From the NCBI GenBank assembly GCA_947455205.1, contig CANGNF010000011.1:53004-117003 (forward strand): DNA of 64,000 bases, in the 5' to 3' direction. This document shows positions 34,915-43,281 of the stretch, piece after piece. A program made the position numbers and the translations under genes. The notes under the pieces were generated by a model, which searched no databases, had not been told where the DNA came from, and saw only the letters and a program-made list of their open reading frames with translations. Within the stretch, counting starts at the first letter, position 1. The number at the start of each line of letters is the position of its first letter. This DNA comes from Acetobacteraceae bacterium (GTDB lineage: Bacteria > Pseudomonadota > Alphaproteobacteria > Acetobacterales > Acetobacteraceae).

Positions 34915-36093
34915 ATGCCCGACAGCGCGCCGGACCTCTCGCTCTCGCTCCACCGGACCATCGCCGAGATACCGGCGGCCGACTGGGATGCCTGCGCCGG
35001 GGCGGAGAACCCCTTCGTCAGCCATGCCTTCCTGGCGGCGCTGGAGGATAGCGGCAGCGCCACCGCGCGCACCGGCTGGTTGCCGCAGCATGCGGTGCTG
35101 CGGGATGGCGCCGGCCAGGTGGTGGCCTGCGCGCCGGCCTATGCCAAAAGCCATTCCCAGGGCGAATACGTGTTCGACTGGGGCTGGGCCGATGCCTTCG
35201 AGCGGGCGGGCGGCAGCTACTATCCCAAGCTGCAGGTCTGCGTGCCGTTCAGCCCGGTGCCGGGGCCGCGGCTGCTGGTGCGGCCAAGCGGGAGGGGGGG
35301 CAGCGGCGTGCCGGCGGTGGCGCTGGCGCAGGGGCTGAAGCAGGCCTGCGAACAGGCAGGCATGTCCTCCACCCACATCACCTTCTGCCAGCAGGATGAG
35401 TACGAGGCGCTGGGGAAGGCCGGCTGGCTGCAGCGGCTGGGCACGCAGTTCCACTGGGAAAACCAGGGCTATGCGAGCTTCGACGATTTCCTCGGCGCGT
35501 TGAACAGCCGCAAGCGCAAGGCGATCAAGCGGGAGCGCCGGGATGCCGCAGCCAGCGGCTACGTGCTGAAGACGCTGCGCGGGCATGAGATCACCAGCAA
35601 GCACTGGGCGGCGTTCCACTCGTTCTACCGGGCGACCACGGATAAGAAGTGGGGGCGGAGTGCGTATCTGACGCCGCGCTTCTGGCCGATGCTGGGGGAT
35701 CGGCTGGGCGACAAGGTGGTGCTGATGGTGGCGGAGCAGGACGGCACGCCGGTGGCCGGCGCGCTGAACCTGTTGGGCAGCCAAGCGCTGTACGGCCGCA
35801 ACTGGGGCGCCGTGGTGCATGCGCCGTTCCTGCACTTCGAGCTTTGCTATTACCGCGCCATCGACTTCGCCATCGAGAACCGGTTGCCCCGCGTTGAGGC
35901 GGGCGCGCAGGGCGAGCACAAGATCCAGCGTGGCTACCTGCCCAAGCCCACCTACAGCGTGCATCACCTGGAACATGGCGGGCTGCGCCGGGCGGTGGCG
36001 GATTTCCTCAAGCGGGAACGCCCGGCCATGCTGGCGGAGATGGAGGCCCTGGCGACGCTGTCGCCCTATCGGCAGGTCGGCGAGGCCGAGTGA
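34915..36093 (+). CDS. FemAB-like GNAT-fold acyltransferase (DUF482 type)
   Basis: The 392-residue cytoplasmic protein matches the FemAB_like/DUF482 family. Landmarks: NPFVSHAFLAALEDSGS, YVFDWGWADAFERAGGSYYPKLQ, FHWENQGYASFDDFL, SRKRKAIKRERR and VEAGAQGEHKIQRGYLP. Members are thought to transfer amino-acyl or acyl groups; direct evidence is scarce. It opens a three-gene set with the EamA transporter (4-nt overlap) and the nuclease-helicase. Confidence 0.85.
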   Translation: MPDSAPDLSLSLHRTIAEIPAADWDACAGAENPFVSHAFLAALEDSGSATARTGWLPQHAVLRDGAGQVVACAPAYAKSHSQGEYVFDWGWADAFERAGGSYYPKLQVCVPFSPVPGPRLLVRPSGRGGSGVPAVALAQGLKQACEQAGMSSTHITFCQQDEYEALGKAGWLQRLGTQFHWENQGYASFDDFLGALNSRKRKAIKRERRDAAASGYVLKTLRGHEITSKHWAAFHSFYRATTDKKWGRSAYLTPRFWPMLGDRLGDKVVLMVAEQDGTPVAGALNLLGSQALYGRNWGAVVHAPFLHFELCYYRAIDFAIENRLPRVEAGAQGEHKIQRGYLPKPTYSVHHLEHGGLRRAVADFLKRERPAMLAEMEALATLSPYRQVGEAE

Positions 36094-36986
36094 TCCTGGC
36101 CTATGCGCAGTTGGCCGCGGCCATGGCGCTGGTGGGGGCCAATGTGGCGGTGGCCAAGCTGCTGGCCGAGGCGCTGCCGATTCCGCTGATTGCCTGCCTG
36201 CGCTGCGCCCTGGCCTGCCTGGTGCTGTGGCCCCTGGCGCGGCTGATGGAGGGGCGGGTGCGGGTGGCGCCCCGGGCGCTGGGCAACCTGGCGCTGCAGG
36301 CGGTGTTCGGCACCGCGCTGTACAATGCCGGGCTGCTGGCGGGGCTGCGCTACACCAGCGCGTTGGAGGCCGGCCTGGTGCTGGCGACGCTGCCCGCCGT
36401 GGTGGCGCTGGGCAGCGCGGTGTGGCTGCGGGAACGCCTGGCGCCCCGGCTGTGGACGGCGGTGGCGCTGGCCAGTTGCGGCATGGCGGGGCTGACCCTG
36501 GCGCGGGTTGGGGGCGGGGCGGGCGGCTCGGCCACCGGGGACGCAGCCTTGGGCAATGCGCTGGTGTTCGGCGGGCTGTGCGGCGAGGCGGTGTATGTGC
36601 TGCTGGCCAAGCGGCTGTCCGGCCAGGTGCCGGTGGTGACCGCCAGCCTGTGGATGCAGGCGTTTTCCGCGCTGGTGTTGCTGCCCTTCGCGCTGCCGGG
36701 GCTGGGCGCGGCGGCGGCGCTGGCGGAGCCTCGGTTGGCGGGGCTGCTGGTGTTTCATAGCCTGACGGCGAGCGTGCTGTGCCTGCTGCTGTGGTACGCC
36801 GGGCTGCGGCGGGTGAAGGCGGGCCTGGCGGGGGTGTTCACCGCCTTCCTGCCGGCCAGCGCGGCGGTTGTGGCGGTGTGGGTGCTGGGGGAGCGGTTTT
36901 CCGTTTTGCATGCGGTTGGGTTTGCCCTGATGCTGGGGAGCTTGTTGCTGGCCACCTGGCCGGCGCGGCGGAAGGGGGCGGGGTGA
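36090..36986 (+). CDS. EamA/DMT family transporter
   Basis: A 298-residue inner-membrane protein with about ten hydrophobic segments in two EamA repeats (about 5-135 and 150-290). Each repeat ends in a typical helix, such as the late HAVGFALMLGSLLLATWP. Proteins of this superfamily export amino acids or nucleotide-like metabolites. The GTG start overlaps the upstream stop by 4 nt, and its own stop overlaps the next GTG by 4 nt. Confidence 0.87.
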   Translation: MILAYAQLAAAMALVGANVAVAKLLAEALPIPLIACLRCALACLVLWPLARLMEGRVRVAPRALGNLALQAVFGTALYNAGLLAGLRYTSALEAGLVLATLPAVVALGSAVWLRERLAPRLWTAVALASCGMAGLTLARVGGGAGGSATGDAALGNALVFGGLCGEAVYVLLAKRLSGQVPVVTASLWMQAFSALVLLPFALPGLGAAAALAEPRLAGLLVFHSLTASVLCLLLWYAGLRRVKAGLAGVFTAFLPASAAVVAVWVLGERFSVLHAVGFALMLGSLLLATWPARRKGAG

Positions 36987-38986
36987 ACAGCTGGATCGAA
37001 CGAGGCGTGGGCGACTTTCTCGCTGATTCGCCGGATGTGCTGGTGCAGACCTTGGCGGCGCGGCAGATGCAGTACAGCCTGCCCGGCAGGTCGCAGCACC
37101 TGCACGCATGGGACCGCAGTATCGGTCACCTGCGGCACGCTCTGGCTGCACCCGAGTGCAGGGGTTGGACGCTGCATCTGGAATATCCGCTGATGCGGGT
37201 TGGCAAGCGCGCCGATGCGGTGCTTTTGACCGAACGCGCGATCTTCGTGCTGGAGTTCAAGACCGGCGCGGCAACCGACCTTGGCGCAGCGGCGCGCCAA
37301 GTTGAGGACTACGCGCTGGACCTTTGGGACTTCCACGCCGGTAGCCGGCAACACCCGGTGATCCCATTGGTCGTTGCTGCCAACCTGCCGACGGCATCGG
37401 CGGCGCCGGTACTGCCGCTGGCCGCGGTCTGGCCGGTGCAGCATGCCACTGGCGCGGGGCTTGGCGACGCGCTGCGGCACCTGAACGCGACGGTGCCGCT
37501 GGGCTTGCCGTTGGATGCGGGCTGGTGGCGGGCGCAGCCGTATCGGCCGGTGCCTAGCATTGTCGAAGCGGCGCGCATGGCCTTTCAGCGCCAGGCCGTT
37601 CCGGAGATCAATGCTACGCGTGCGGGAACGACCGGACTGAGGGCGACCACGGATGCCATCCTGCGCCATATTGCGGAGGCTCATCGCCTTGGAGAGTATC
37701 GGGTCGTCTTCGTCACCGGCATTCCCGGGGCTGGCAAGACCCGCTGTGGCCTTGCTGTTGCCTTTGAGGGCAATGCGGAGGGGCGTGCCGTATTCCTGAC
37801 CGGCAACCCCTCCCTGATACATGTTTTCCGAGAGGCACTGGCCCGCGATGCCGCGCGCCAGGGGGCCAGCCTCCGGCGCGCCCGGCAGGAGATGGAAGGC
37901 AAGATCCAGCCGCTGCCGTGGTTCCGAGACCATCACCTGAACGGGGCAACGCCGGATGAGAGGATCATCATCGTCGACGAAGCCCAGCGTTCCTGGTCGC
38001 GTGAACACGCCGTGCGGAAGACCGCGGACCGCAAGCCACCGCTGACCGACAGCGAACCCGGCCATATCCTGGACGCGATGGGCCGCCATGACGGCTGGGC
38101 TGTTGTTGTGTGCCTTGTCGGAGGCGGTCAGGAAATCCATGACGGCGAAGGCGGACTTGCAGAATGGGGCGCTGCACTTGCCGCGCGGCCATTGTGGCGG
38201 GCTTTCGCATCGGCGGCCGCGATCGAAGCGCCGGACCCGCGCCAACGCATTTCGCGGTCAGTACTCAGCGGCGAGGATGCGGCCCTGCATTTGGCTGTGG
38301 CGGTGCGCAACCTGCAGACCGCTCATGCTGCGGCCTGGGCCGATGCGGTGCTGCGGGGCGACCAGGCCGAGGCGTGGCGCATCGCCGCTGTCGGTTCGCT
38401 GCCCTATTTCATTACCCGCGACCTGGGAGCCTTACGCCATGCGCTGCGAGGGCGGGCACGTGGCCAGCGACGCGCTGGCTTGGTCGCAAGTGCAGGTGCC
38501 AAGCGGCTGCGGGCCGAGGGCCTTGGCGCTGAGTTGCCACATATGGATGCCAAGGCGGTTGCCAACTGGTTCCTCGACAGCTTTCCCGCGGATATCCGGG
38601 GTTCCGATGCTTTGGATGTCGTTGCGACGCAGTTTTCCTGCCAGGGCCTGGAACTCGACTTTGTCGGTTTGGCCTGGGGCGGGGACTTGGTGCGCCAGAG
38701 GGACAGTTGGCAGGTGCGCTATCTCCACGGCACGGACTGGCGCATGCGGCAGCCGGACGACGAGGCATGGTCGAACCAGATCAACACCTATCGCGTGCTG
38801 CTGACCCGGGCGCGCTACGAGACGGTGATCTGGGTGCCCGGGGGCAGCCCCGCCGGTGGCTTCCACGATCGCACCCGGCCGGCGGCGGAGATGGACGCGA
38901 TCGCCGACTTTCTGCTGGCTTGTGGCGCGCGGCCGCTGGCGGCCACCGAACCGGCGCCGGCGGAACCCGCGCTCAGCCTGGTGTAG
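36983..38986 (+). CDS. PD-(D/E)XK nuclease fused to DUF2075 (Schlafen group 3-type) helicase
   Basis: The 667-residue protein has two parts. Residues 60-115 form a restriction-endonuclease-like core: Asp78 in KRADAV, Glu91 and Lys93 in FVLEFKTG, then Gln106-x3-Tyr110. Residues 235-640 are a superfamily 1-like ATPase: Walker A GIPGAGKT (246-253), Walker B IIIVDEAQ (328-335), a GGGQEI motif and a late arginine motif RVLLTRAR. It is probably an ATP-driven nucleic-acid processing enzyme and a candidate defence gene. Codon use is visibly less GC-biased than in flanking genes, suggesting acquisition. The GTG start overlaps the EamA stop by 4 nt. Confidence 0.82.
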   Translation: MNSWIERGVGDFLADSPDVLVQTLAARQMQYSLPGRSQHLHAWDRSIGHLRHALAAPECRGWTLHLEYPLMRVGKRADAVLLTERAIFVLEFKTGAATDLGAAARQVEDYALDLWDFHAGSRQHPVIPLVVAANLPTASAAPVLPLAAVWPVQHATGAGLGDALRHLNATVPLGLPLDAGWWRAQPYRPVPSIVEAARMAFQRQAVPEINATRAGTTGLRATTDAILRHIAEAHRLGEYRVVFVTGIPGAGKTRCGLAVAFEGNAEGRAVFLTGNPSLIHVFREALARDAARQGASLRRARQEMEGKIQPLPWFRDHHLNGATPDERIIIVDEAQRSWSREHAVRKTADRKPPLTDSEPGHILDAMGRHDGWAVVVCLVGGGQEIHDGEGGLAEWGAALAARPLWRAFASAAAIEAPDPRQRISRSVLSGEDAALHLAVAVRNLQTAHAAAWADAVLRGDQAEAWRIAAVGSLPYFITRDLGALRHALRGRARGQRRAGLVASAGAKRLRAEGLGAELPHMDAKAVANWFLDSFPADIRGSDALDVVATQFSCQGLELDFVGLAWGGDLVRQRDSWQVRYLHGTDWRMRQPDDEAWSNQINTYRVLLTRARYETVIWVPGGSPAGGFHDRTRPAAEMDAIADFLLACGARPLAATEPAPAEPALSLV

Positions 38987-39671
38987 CCAGCGCCGCCACC
39001 ACGGCGCGGCCGAAAGCCTCCAGGCGGGGCTGGGTCTCGCCCTGGCGTTCGGTCGGCAGGGTCAGCCGCAGCTTGAGGAACCGGCCGCGCACCACGCCGA
39101 CGCAGACGAAGCTGTCGGCGGCGCGGACCCCGCCCTCATAGACCAGCAGCATGGCCAGGCAGCGCAGCGCCGGCTGGCCGCCTGGCGCCGGGATCGGTGG
39201 CGCCTCCGCCTGGCTGGCAAGGCCGTAGCGGCGCAGGTGCCCGACCGAGCGGATTTCCGCCACGGCGGATTGCAGTTCCTGCTCCACGGCGGGGGCGGCG
39301 GTGCCCTCCGGCAGGCCGGCCAGGCCGTGGGTGTAGTGGTAGACAGTGGCGACGCCGCTGCTGCCATCGGTCGGGCGGTATTCGGCGGCGGCGCCCAGGC
39401 CGGCGCCGCCGGGGCGGGCCTCGAAGTCGGTCAGCCCGGCGCGGGTGAAGCCGGCGGCCTCTGTTGGCAACGCTGCGGCCAGGCCGGCGGCGGCGCCGAT
39501 GGGCGGTGGCGCGGGCGGCGCCAGCTGAGGGCCGGGCGGCGCCGGGGCGGGCTGCGCGACGGCGGTCTGCGCGACGGCGGCCTGCAGGATAGCCGCAAAC
39601 GCCAGGGCAGGCAGGGCCAGGGCGGTCGCGCCTCCCAGCCGGGCTGCCAGCATCGCCATCGCAAGCCGCAT
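38973..39671 (-). CDS. Hypothetical exported protein
   Basis: A 232-residue protein with a signal peptide or anchor (residues 1-35, ending near AVAQP) followed by a Pro/Ala-rich linker. The folded part, about residues 70-230, contains FTRAGLTDFEARPGG, a YHYTHGLAG segment and three cysteines. No family is recognised. The ATG follows GGGGGAGCAAGGA. Its 3' end overlaps the convergent helicase gene by 14 nt. Confidence 0.65.
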   Translation of the reverse strand: MRLAMAMLAARLGGATALALPALAFAAILQAAVAQTAVAQPAPAPPGPQLAPPAPPPIGAAAGLAAALPTEAAGFTRAGLTDFEARPGGAGLGAAAEYRPTDGSSGVATVYHYTHGLAGLPEGTAAPAVEQELQSAVAEIRSVGHLRRYGLASQAEAPPIPAPGGQPALRCLAMLLVYEGGVRAADSFVCVGVVRGRFLKLRLTLPTERQGETQPRLEAFGRAVVAALATPG

Positions 39672-39841
39672 GATCCTTGCTCCCCCGGGCCTGGTGCCCG
39701 CGTTGCGCCACGCCGCCGCGCCGCACGGCGGCAGGCTACGCCAGCGCCCGGCGGAGCCACAGCAGGAAACGCCGCCGCCGCCGCCGGGTGCCCTGGCCTT
39801 CGGCGCGCGGCGCGCACCGCCGCCGGCGGCCTCGGGATCTG

Positions 39842-40069
39842 ACGCCTGAACCATCACTGCGTCGCCCGTATCGCCCCCGCTGGCGCGGCTGGCCGCCGGC
39901 GGTACCCTTGGGATCAGGCGCCTGAACCATCGCTGCGTCGCCCGTATCGCCCCCGCTGGCGCGGCTGGCCGCCGGCGGTCCCCTCGGGATCGGGCTCCTG
40001 AACCATCGCCGCACCGCTGCCCGGCTGGCGCGGCTTCCCACCGGCGGCGCCGCCCGGTGCCCAACCATC
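39842..40069. repeat. Imperfect 76-bp tandem repeat, three copies plus a decayed fourth
   Basis: GAACCATC recurs at 39848, 39924 and 40000, exactly 76 bp apart, and in a degenerate form at about 40062. Within the first two units GCGTCGCCCGTATCGCCCCC and the following CTGGCGCGGCTGGCCGCC are identical. It fills much of the 499-bp gap before the EEP gene. The rest (39672-39841 and 40070-40170) is GC-rich and I see no gene or clear site in it. Confidence 0.85.
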
Positions 40070-40170
40070 GCCGCGCCACCCGGCTGGCGCTTCCACCCAC
40101 CGGCCGCGCGCTCGGCATCCGGCAGCCTGGCCCGCTGGCGCTGCCGGGCCGCCGCGGGCATGGTGGCCGC

Positions 40171-41043
40171 ATGCGCCTGATCCTCGCCTTCGCCCTGGCC
40201 TGCCTGCTGGCCGGCCCCGCCTTCGCCACCGACCTGAAGATCGCCACCTGGAACCTGGCCTGGCTGACGCTGCGCCCGGCTGGCGACCCCGCCATTCCGC
40301 CGGACGTGCCGCGCCGCGGTCCGGCCGATCTGGACCGGCTGGCCGGCTATGCCCGGCGGCTCAACGCCGATGTGGTGGCGCTGCAGGAGGTGGACGGGCC
40401 GGAGGTGGCGGCGCGGGTGTTCGATGCGCGCAACTACAGCTTCGTCTTCGCCGAGGAGAACGATGTGCAGCGCGTCGGCTTCGCGCTGCATCGCAGCCTG
40501 CGCGTCACCCGCAACCCCGACCTGGCGGCGCTGGACGTGCAGGCGCGGTCGCGCTTTTCCCTGCGGCGAGGGGTGGACGTGACGCTGGAGGCCGGCGGCC
40601 AGAAGCTGCGGCTGCTGGCGGTGCACCTGAAGAGCAGCTGCCATGACGGCGCGCTGGCCAACCCGAACAACCCGAACTGCCAGGCGCTGGCGGCGCAGGT
40701 GCCGGTGCTGGCGGCCTGGATCGCGGACCGCCGGCGCGAGGGCGTGGCCTTCGCCATCCTGGGCGACTTCAACCGCCGGCTGAGCCAGCGCGACGAGATG
40801 TTCCAGGCGCTGCAGGCCGCGGCGCCGATGGTCAGCGTGGCGGAGGGCTATGCCAACCCCTGCTGGGCGCGTGGCAACAGCAGCGGCCGCGCCTTCATCG
40901 ACCACATCCTGCTGGGCGGCGCGGCGCGGGAGTGGTGGCGGCGGGATAGCCTGAAGGTGATGGTCTATACCGAGAACGACCCGCGGCTGCGCGACATGCT
41001 GTCCGACCATTGCCCGGTCAGCGTGCAGCTGGGCCTGCGCTGA
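40171..41043 (+). CDS. Exported endonuclease/exonuclease/phosphatase (EEP) family protein
   Basis: A 290-residue protein with signal peptide MRLILAFALACLLAGPAFA, so probably periplasmic. EEP catalytic motifs are present: IATWNLAWL (Asn), LQEVDG (Glu), AVHLKSSC, ILGDFNRR (Asp/Asn) and SDHCPVSV (Asp-His). It could be a DNase, phosphodiesterase or sphingomyelinase-like enzyme; sequence alone does not decide. Its stop shares one base with the following MFS start. Confidence 0.85.
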   Translation: MRLILAFALACLLAGPAFATDLKIATWNLAWLTLRPAGDPAIPPDVPRRGPADLDRLAGYARRLNADVVALQEVDGPEVAARVFDARNYSFVFAEENDVQRVGFALHRSLRVTRNPDLAALDVQARSRFSLRRGVDVTLEAGGQKLRLLAVHLKSSCHDGALANPNNPNCQALAAQVPVLAAWIADRRREGVAFAILGDFNRRLSQRDEMFQALQAAAPMVSVAEGYANPCWARGNSSGRAFIDHILLGGAAREWWRRDSLKVMVYTENDPRLRDMLSDHCPVSVQLGLR

Positions 41044-42275
41044 TGCGGGTCTTCGCCAGGGTCACGCTGCCGCTGGCGGCCATGAACTTCACCAACCAAG
41101 CCAGCCGCAGCGTGGTGGCGACGGTGGGGCCGCTGATGGCGGTGGAGCTGGGGCTTTCGGCCAGCGGGCTGGGTGCCCTGGCGGCGGTGTTCTTCGCCAG
41201 CTACGCGCTGGCGCAACTGCCCATCGGCGTGGCCATGGACGTGCACGGTGCGCGAAAAGTGCAGACCGTGCTGGCGCTGGTGGCGGCGGCCGGCTTCGCG
41301 CTGTGCGCGCTGGCGCCGGACACGCCGGTGCTGGCGCTGGGGCGCTTCATCACCGGCATCGGCATCGCCGGCGCGCTGATCGGGATCATGCAGGCCAACC
41401 GGCAATGGTACCGGCCGGACCAGCTGGCGCAGATGACCGGGGCGGCGGTGTTCATCGGCGCCGGTGGCGGGCTGGCGGCCACCGTGCCGGTGCAGTTGCT
41501 GCTGCCGCATATCGGCTGGCGCGGCGCCTTCGCGCTGCTGGCCGGGCTGGCCTGCTGCGTTTCCCTGTGGATCCGGCTGTCGGTGCCGCTGCGCCCGCCC
41601 GGCTTCGTCGCGCCGCCCAAGCGCCGGCTGCGGCAGGAGGTGGCGGAGTTCGGCCGCATCTTCGCCCACCCGGAATTCGTGCGCTTCATGCCGGCCATGG
41701 CGCTGCTCTCCGGCCTGGTCTTCACCTACCAGGGGCTGTGGGCCGGGCCGTGGCTGCGCGATGTCGCCCAGTTGCCGGACCTCAGCCGGGCGCAGGTGCT
41801 GCTGTGCTACGCGCTGGGCATGATGACCGGCAACCTGGTCAGCGGGCACCTGGCCTCCCTGGCGCAGCGGCGCGGGGTCAACCCCATGCTGGTGCCGTAT
41901 GCCGGGCTGGCGGCGATGCTGGGCTTCCAGGCGGTGCTGGCGCTGGCGCCGCCGGCCGGCGTGGTGCCGCTGGCGCTTTTATGGTTCGGCTTCGCCTTCT
42001 CCGGCAGTTGCGGGCCGGCCAGCTATTCCCTGGTGGCGCAGCGCTTCGCGCCGGAATTGGTCGGGCGCGTCGCGACGGCGATGAACTTCAGCATGCTGGT
42101 GGTGGTTTTCCTGCTGCAGAACGCGGTCGGCTGGGTGCTGGACCTGTGGCCGCGCACCGCGGCCGGGGGCTGGGACCCCGCCGGCTATGGCTGGGCGCTG
42201 GGGGCAACCCTGGCGGCGGAAGTGGCGACCATCGGCTGGCTGCTGCTGGGGGCGCGAGGCGGAAGGAGGGGCTGA
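41043..42275 (+). CDS. MFS transporter
   Basis: A 410-residue protein with about 12 hydrophobic segments. The MFS loop 2-3 motif appears as GVAMDVHGARKV. The PNxR-like loop and a long basic central loop (PPKRRLRQEVAEFGR) separate two six-helix halves. TGATG coupling joins it to the EEP gene, and ppk2 starts directly after its stop. The transported compound cannot be inferred. Confidence 0.88.
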   Translation: MRVFARVTLPLAAMNFTNQASRSVVATVGPLMAVELGLSASGLGALAAVFFASYALAQLPIGVAMDVHGARKVQTVLALVAAAGFALCALAPDTPVLALGRFITGIGIAGALIGIMQANRQWYRPDQLAQMTGAAVFIGAGGGLAATVPVQLLLPHIGWRGAFALLAGLACCVSLWIRLSVPLRPPGFVAPPKRRLRQEVAEFGRIFAHPEFVRFMPAMALLSGLVFTYQGLWAGPWLRDVAQLPDLSRAQVLLCYALGMMTGNLVSGHLASLAQRRGVNPMLVPYAGLAAMLGFQAVLALAPPAGVVPLALLWFGFAFSGSCGPASYSLVAQRFAPELVGRVATAMNFSMLVVVFLLQNAVGWVLDLWPRTAAGGWDPAGYGWALGATLAAEVATIGWLLLGARGGRRG

Positions 42276-43166
42276 ATGGAACGCAAGGCACGGGCGAAGC
42301 TGGTGGCGCGGTATCGCGTGGCCAGCGGCAAGGGCTTCCGGCTGAAGGACTGGGACCCCGCGGATACCGACGGCTTCCCCGGCGACAAGGCGGATGCCGA
42401 GGCGCTGCTGGCCGAGAGCACCGCGCGGCTGGCGGAGCTGCAGGACAAGCTCTACGCCCAGGACCGCTGGGCGGTGCTGGCGATCTTCCAGGCCATGGAC
42501 GCCGCCGGCAAGGATGGCGCCATCAAGCACGTGTTCAGCGGGCTGAACCCGCAGGGCTGCACGGTGGAGGCGTTCAAGGCGCCCAGCGCCAACGAGCTGG
42601 ACCACGACTTCCTGTGGCGCCACGCGCTGGCGCTGCCGCGGCGCGGGCATATCGGGATCCATAACCGCAGCTGGTACGAGGAAGTGCTGGTGGCGCGCGT
42701 CCACCCGGAGGTGCTGGCCCGGCAGAAGCTGCCGAAGCCGGTGGTGGGCAAAAAGATCTGGGATGAGCGGCTGGAGGATATCGCCGCCTTCGAGCGGTAC
42801 CTGGGGCGGCAGGGGATCGTGCTGCTGAAGTTCTTCCTGCATGTCAGCCCGGAGGAGCAGAAGCGGCGCTTCCTGGCGCGGATCGAGGCGGCGGAGAAGA
42901 ACTGGAAATTCTCGGCCGCCGACGTGGCCGAGCGGGCGCGCTGGAAGGACTACCAGGCGGCCTATGAACAGGCGATCCGCGCCACCGCGACCGAGGCGGC
43001 GCCGTGGCACGTGGTGCCGGCCGACCAGAAGTGGTTCACCCGCCTGGTGGTCAGCGAGACCATCGCCGCCGCGATGGAGGGGCTGGACCTGCACTACCCG
43101 GAGGTTGCGCCGGAGGAGCGGGCGCGGTTGCAATCGGCCAAGGCGACGCTGCTGCAGCAGGATTGA
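42276..43166 (+). CDS. Polyphosphate kinase 2 family protein
   Basis: PPK2 enzymes transfer phosphate between polyphosphate and nucleotides. The 296-residue single-domain protein has Walker A AMDAAGKDG at about residues 73-81, the HVFSGLNPQG segment, the lid-region RSWYEEVLVARVHPE and a late WHVVPADQKWFTRL. Whether it prefers AMP, ADP or GDP is not decidable. The start immediately follows the MFS stop, with AAGGAGGG upstream. Confidence 0.92.
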   Translation: MERKARAKLVARYRVASGKGFRLKDWDPADTDGFPGDKADAEALLAESTARLAELQDKLYAQDRWAVLAIFQAMDAAGKDGAIKHVFSGLNPQGCTVEAFKAPSANELDHDFLWRHALALPRRGHIGIHNRSWYEEVLVARVHPEVLARQKLPKPVVGKKIWDERLEDIAAFERYLGRQGIVLLKFFLHVSPEEQKRRFLARIEAAEKNWKFSAADVAERARWKDYQAAYEQAIRATATEAAPWHVVPADQKWFTRLVVSETIAAAMEGLDLHYPEVAPEERARLQSAKATLLQQD

Positions 43167-43281
43167 GCCGCCGCGCCCGCGGCTGCCGGGAGGCGTCGTC
43201 GGTTCGGCCGGCGCGCGTGCCGCTGGTATTGGGCGGGACTGTGCGCTTCACTGTCGGCAACAACGATGGAGGAGCGCGGGG

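Noticed and set aside
33424..35976. 850-codon minus-strand open frame
   Set aside because: It runs antisense to RidA and the acyltransferase and through the repeat region; repeated APEDRGFVR-like peptides come from the TTCGGACAAAT repeats, not from a protein family.
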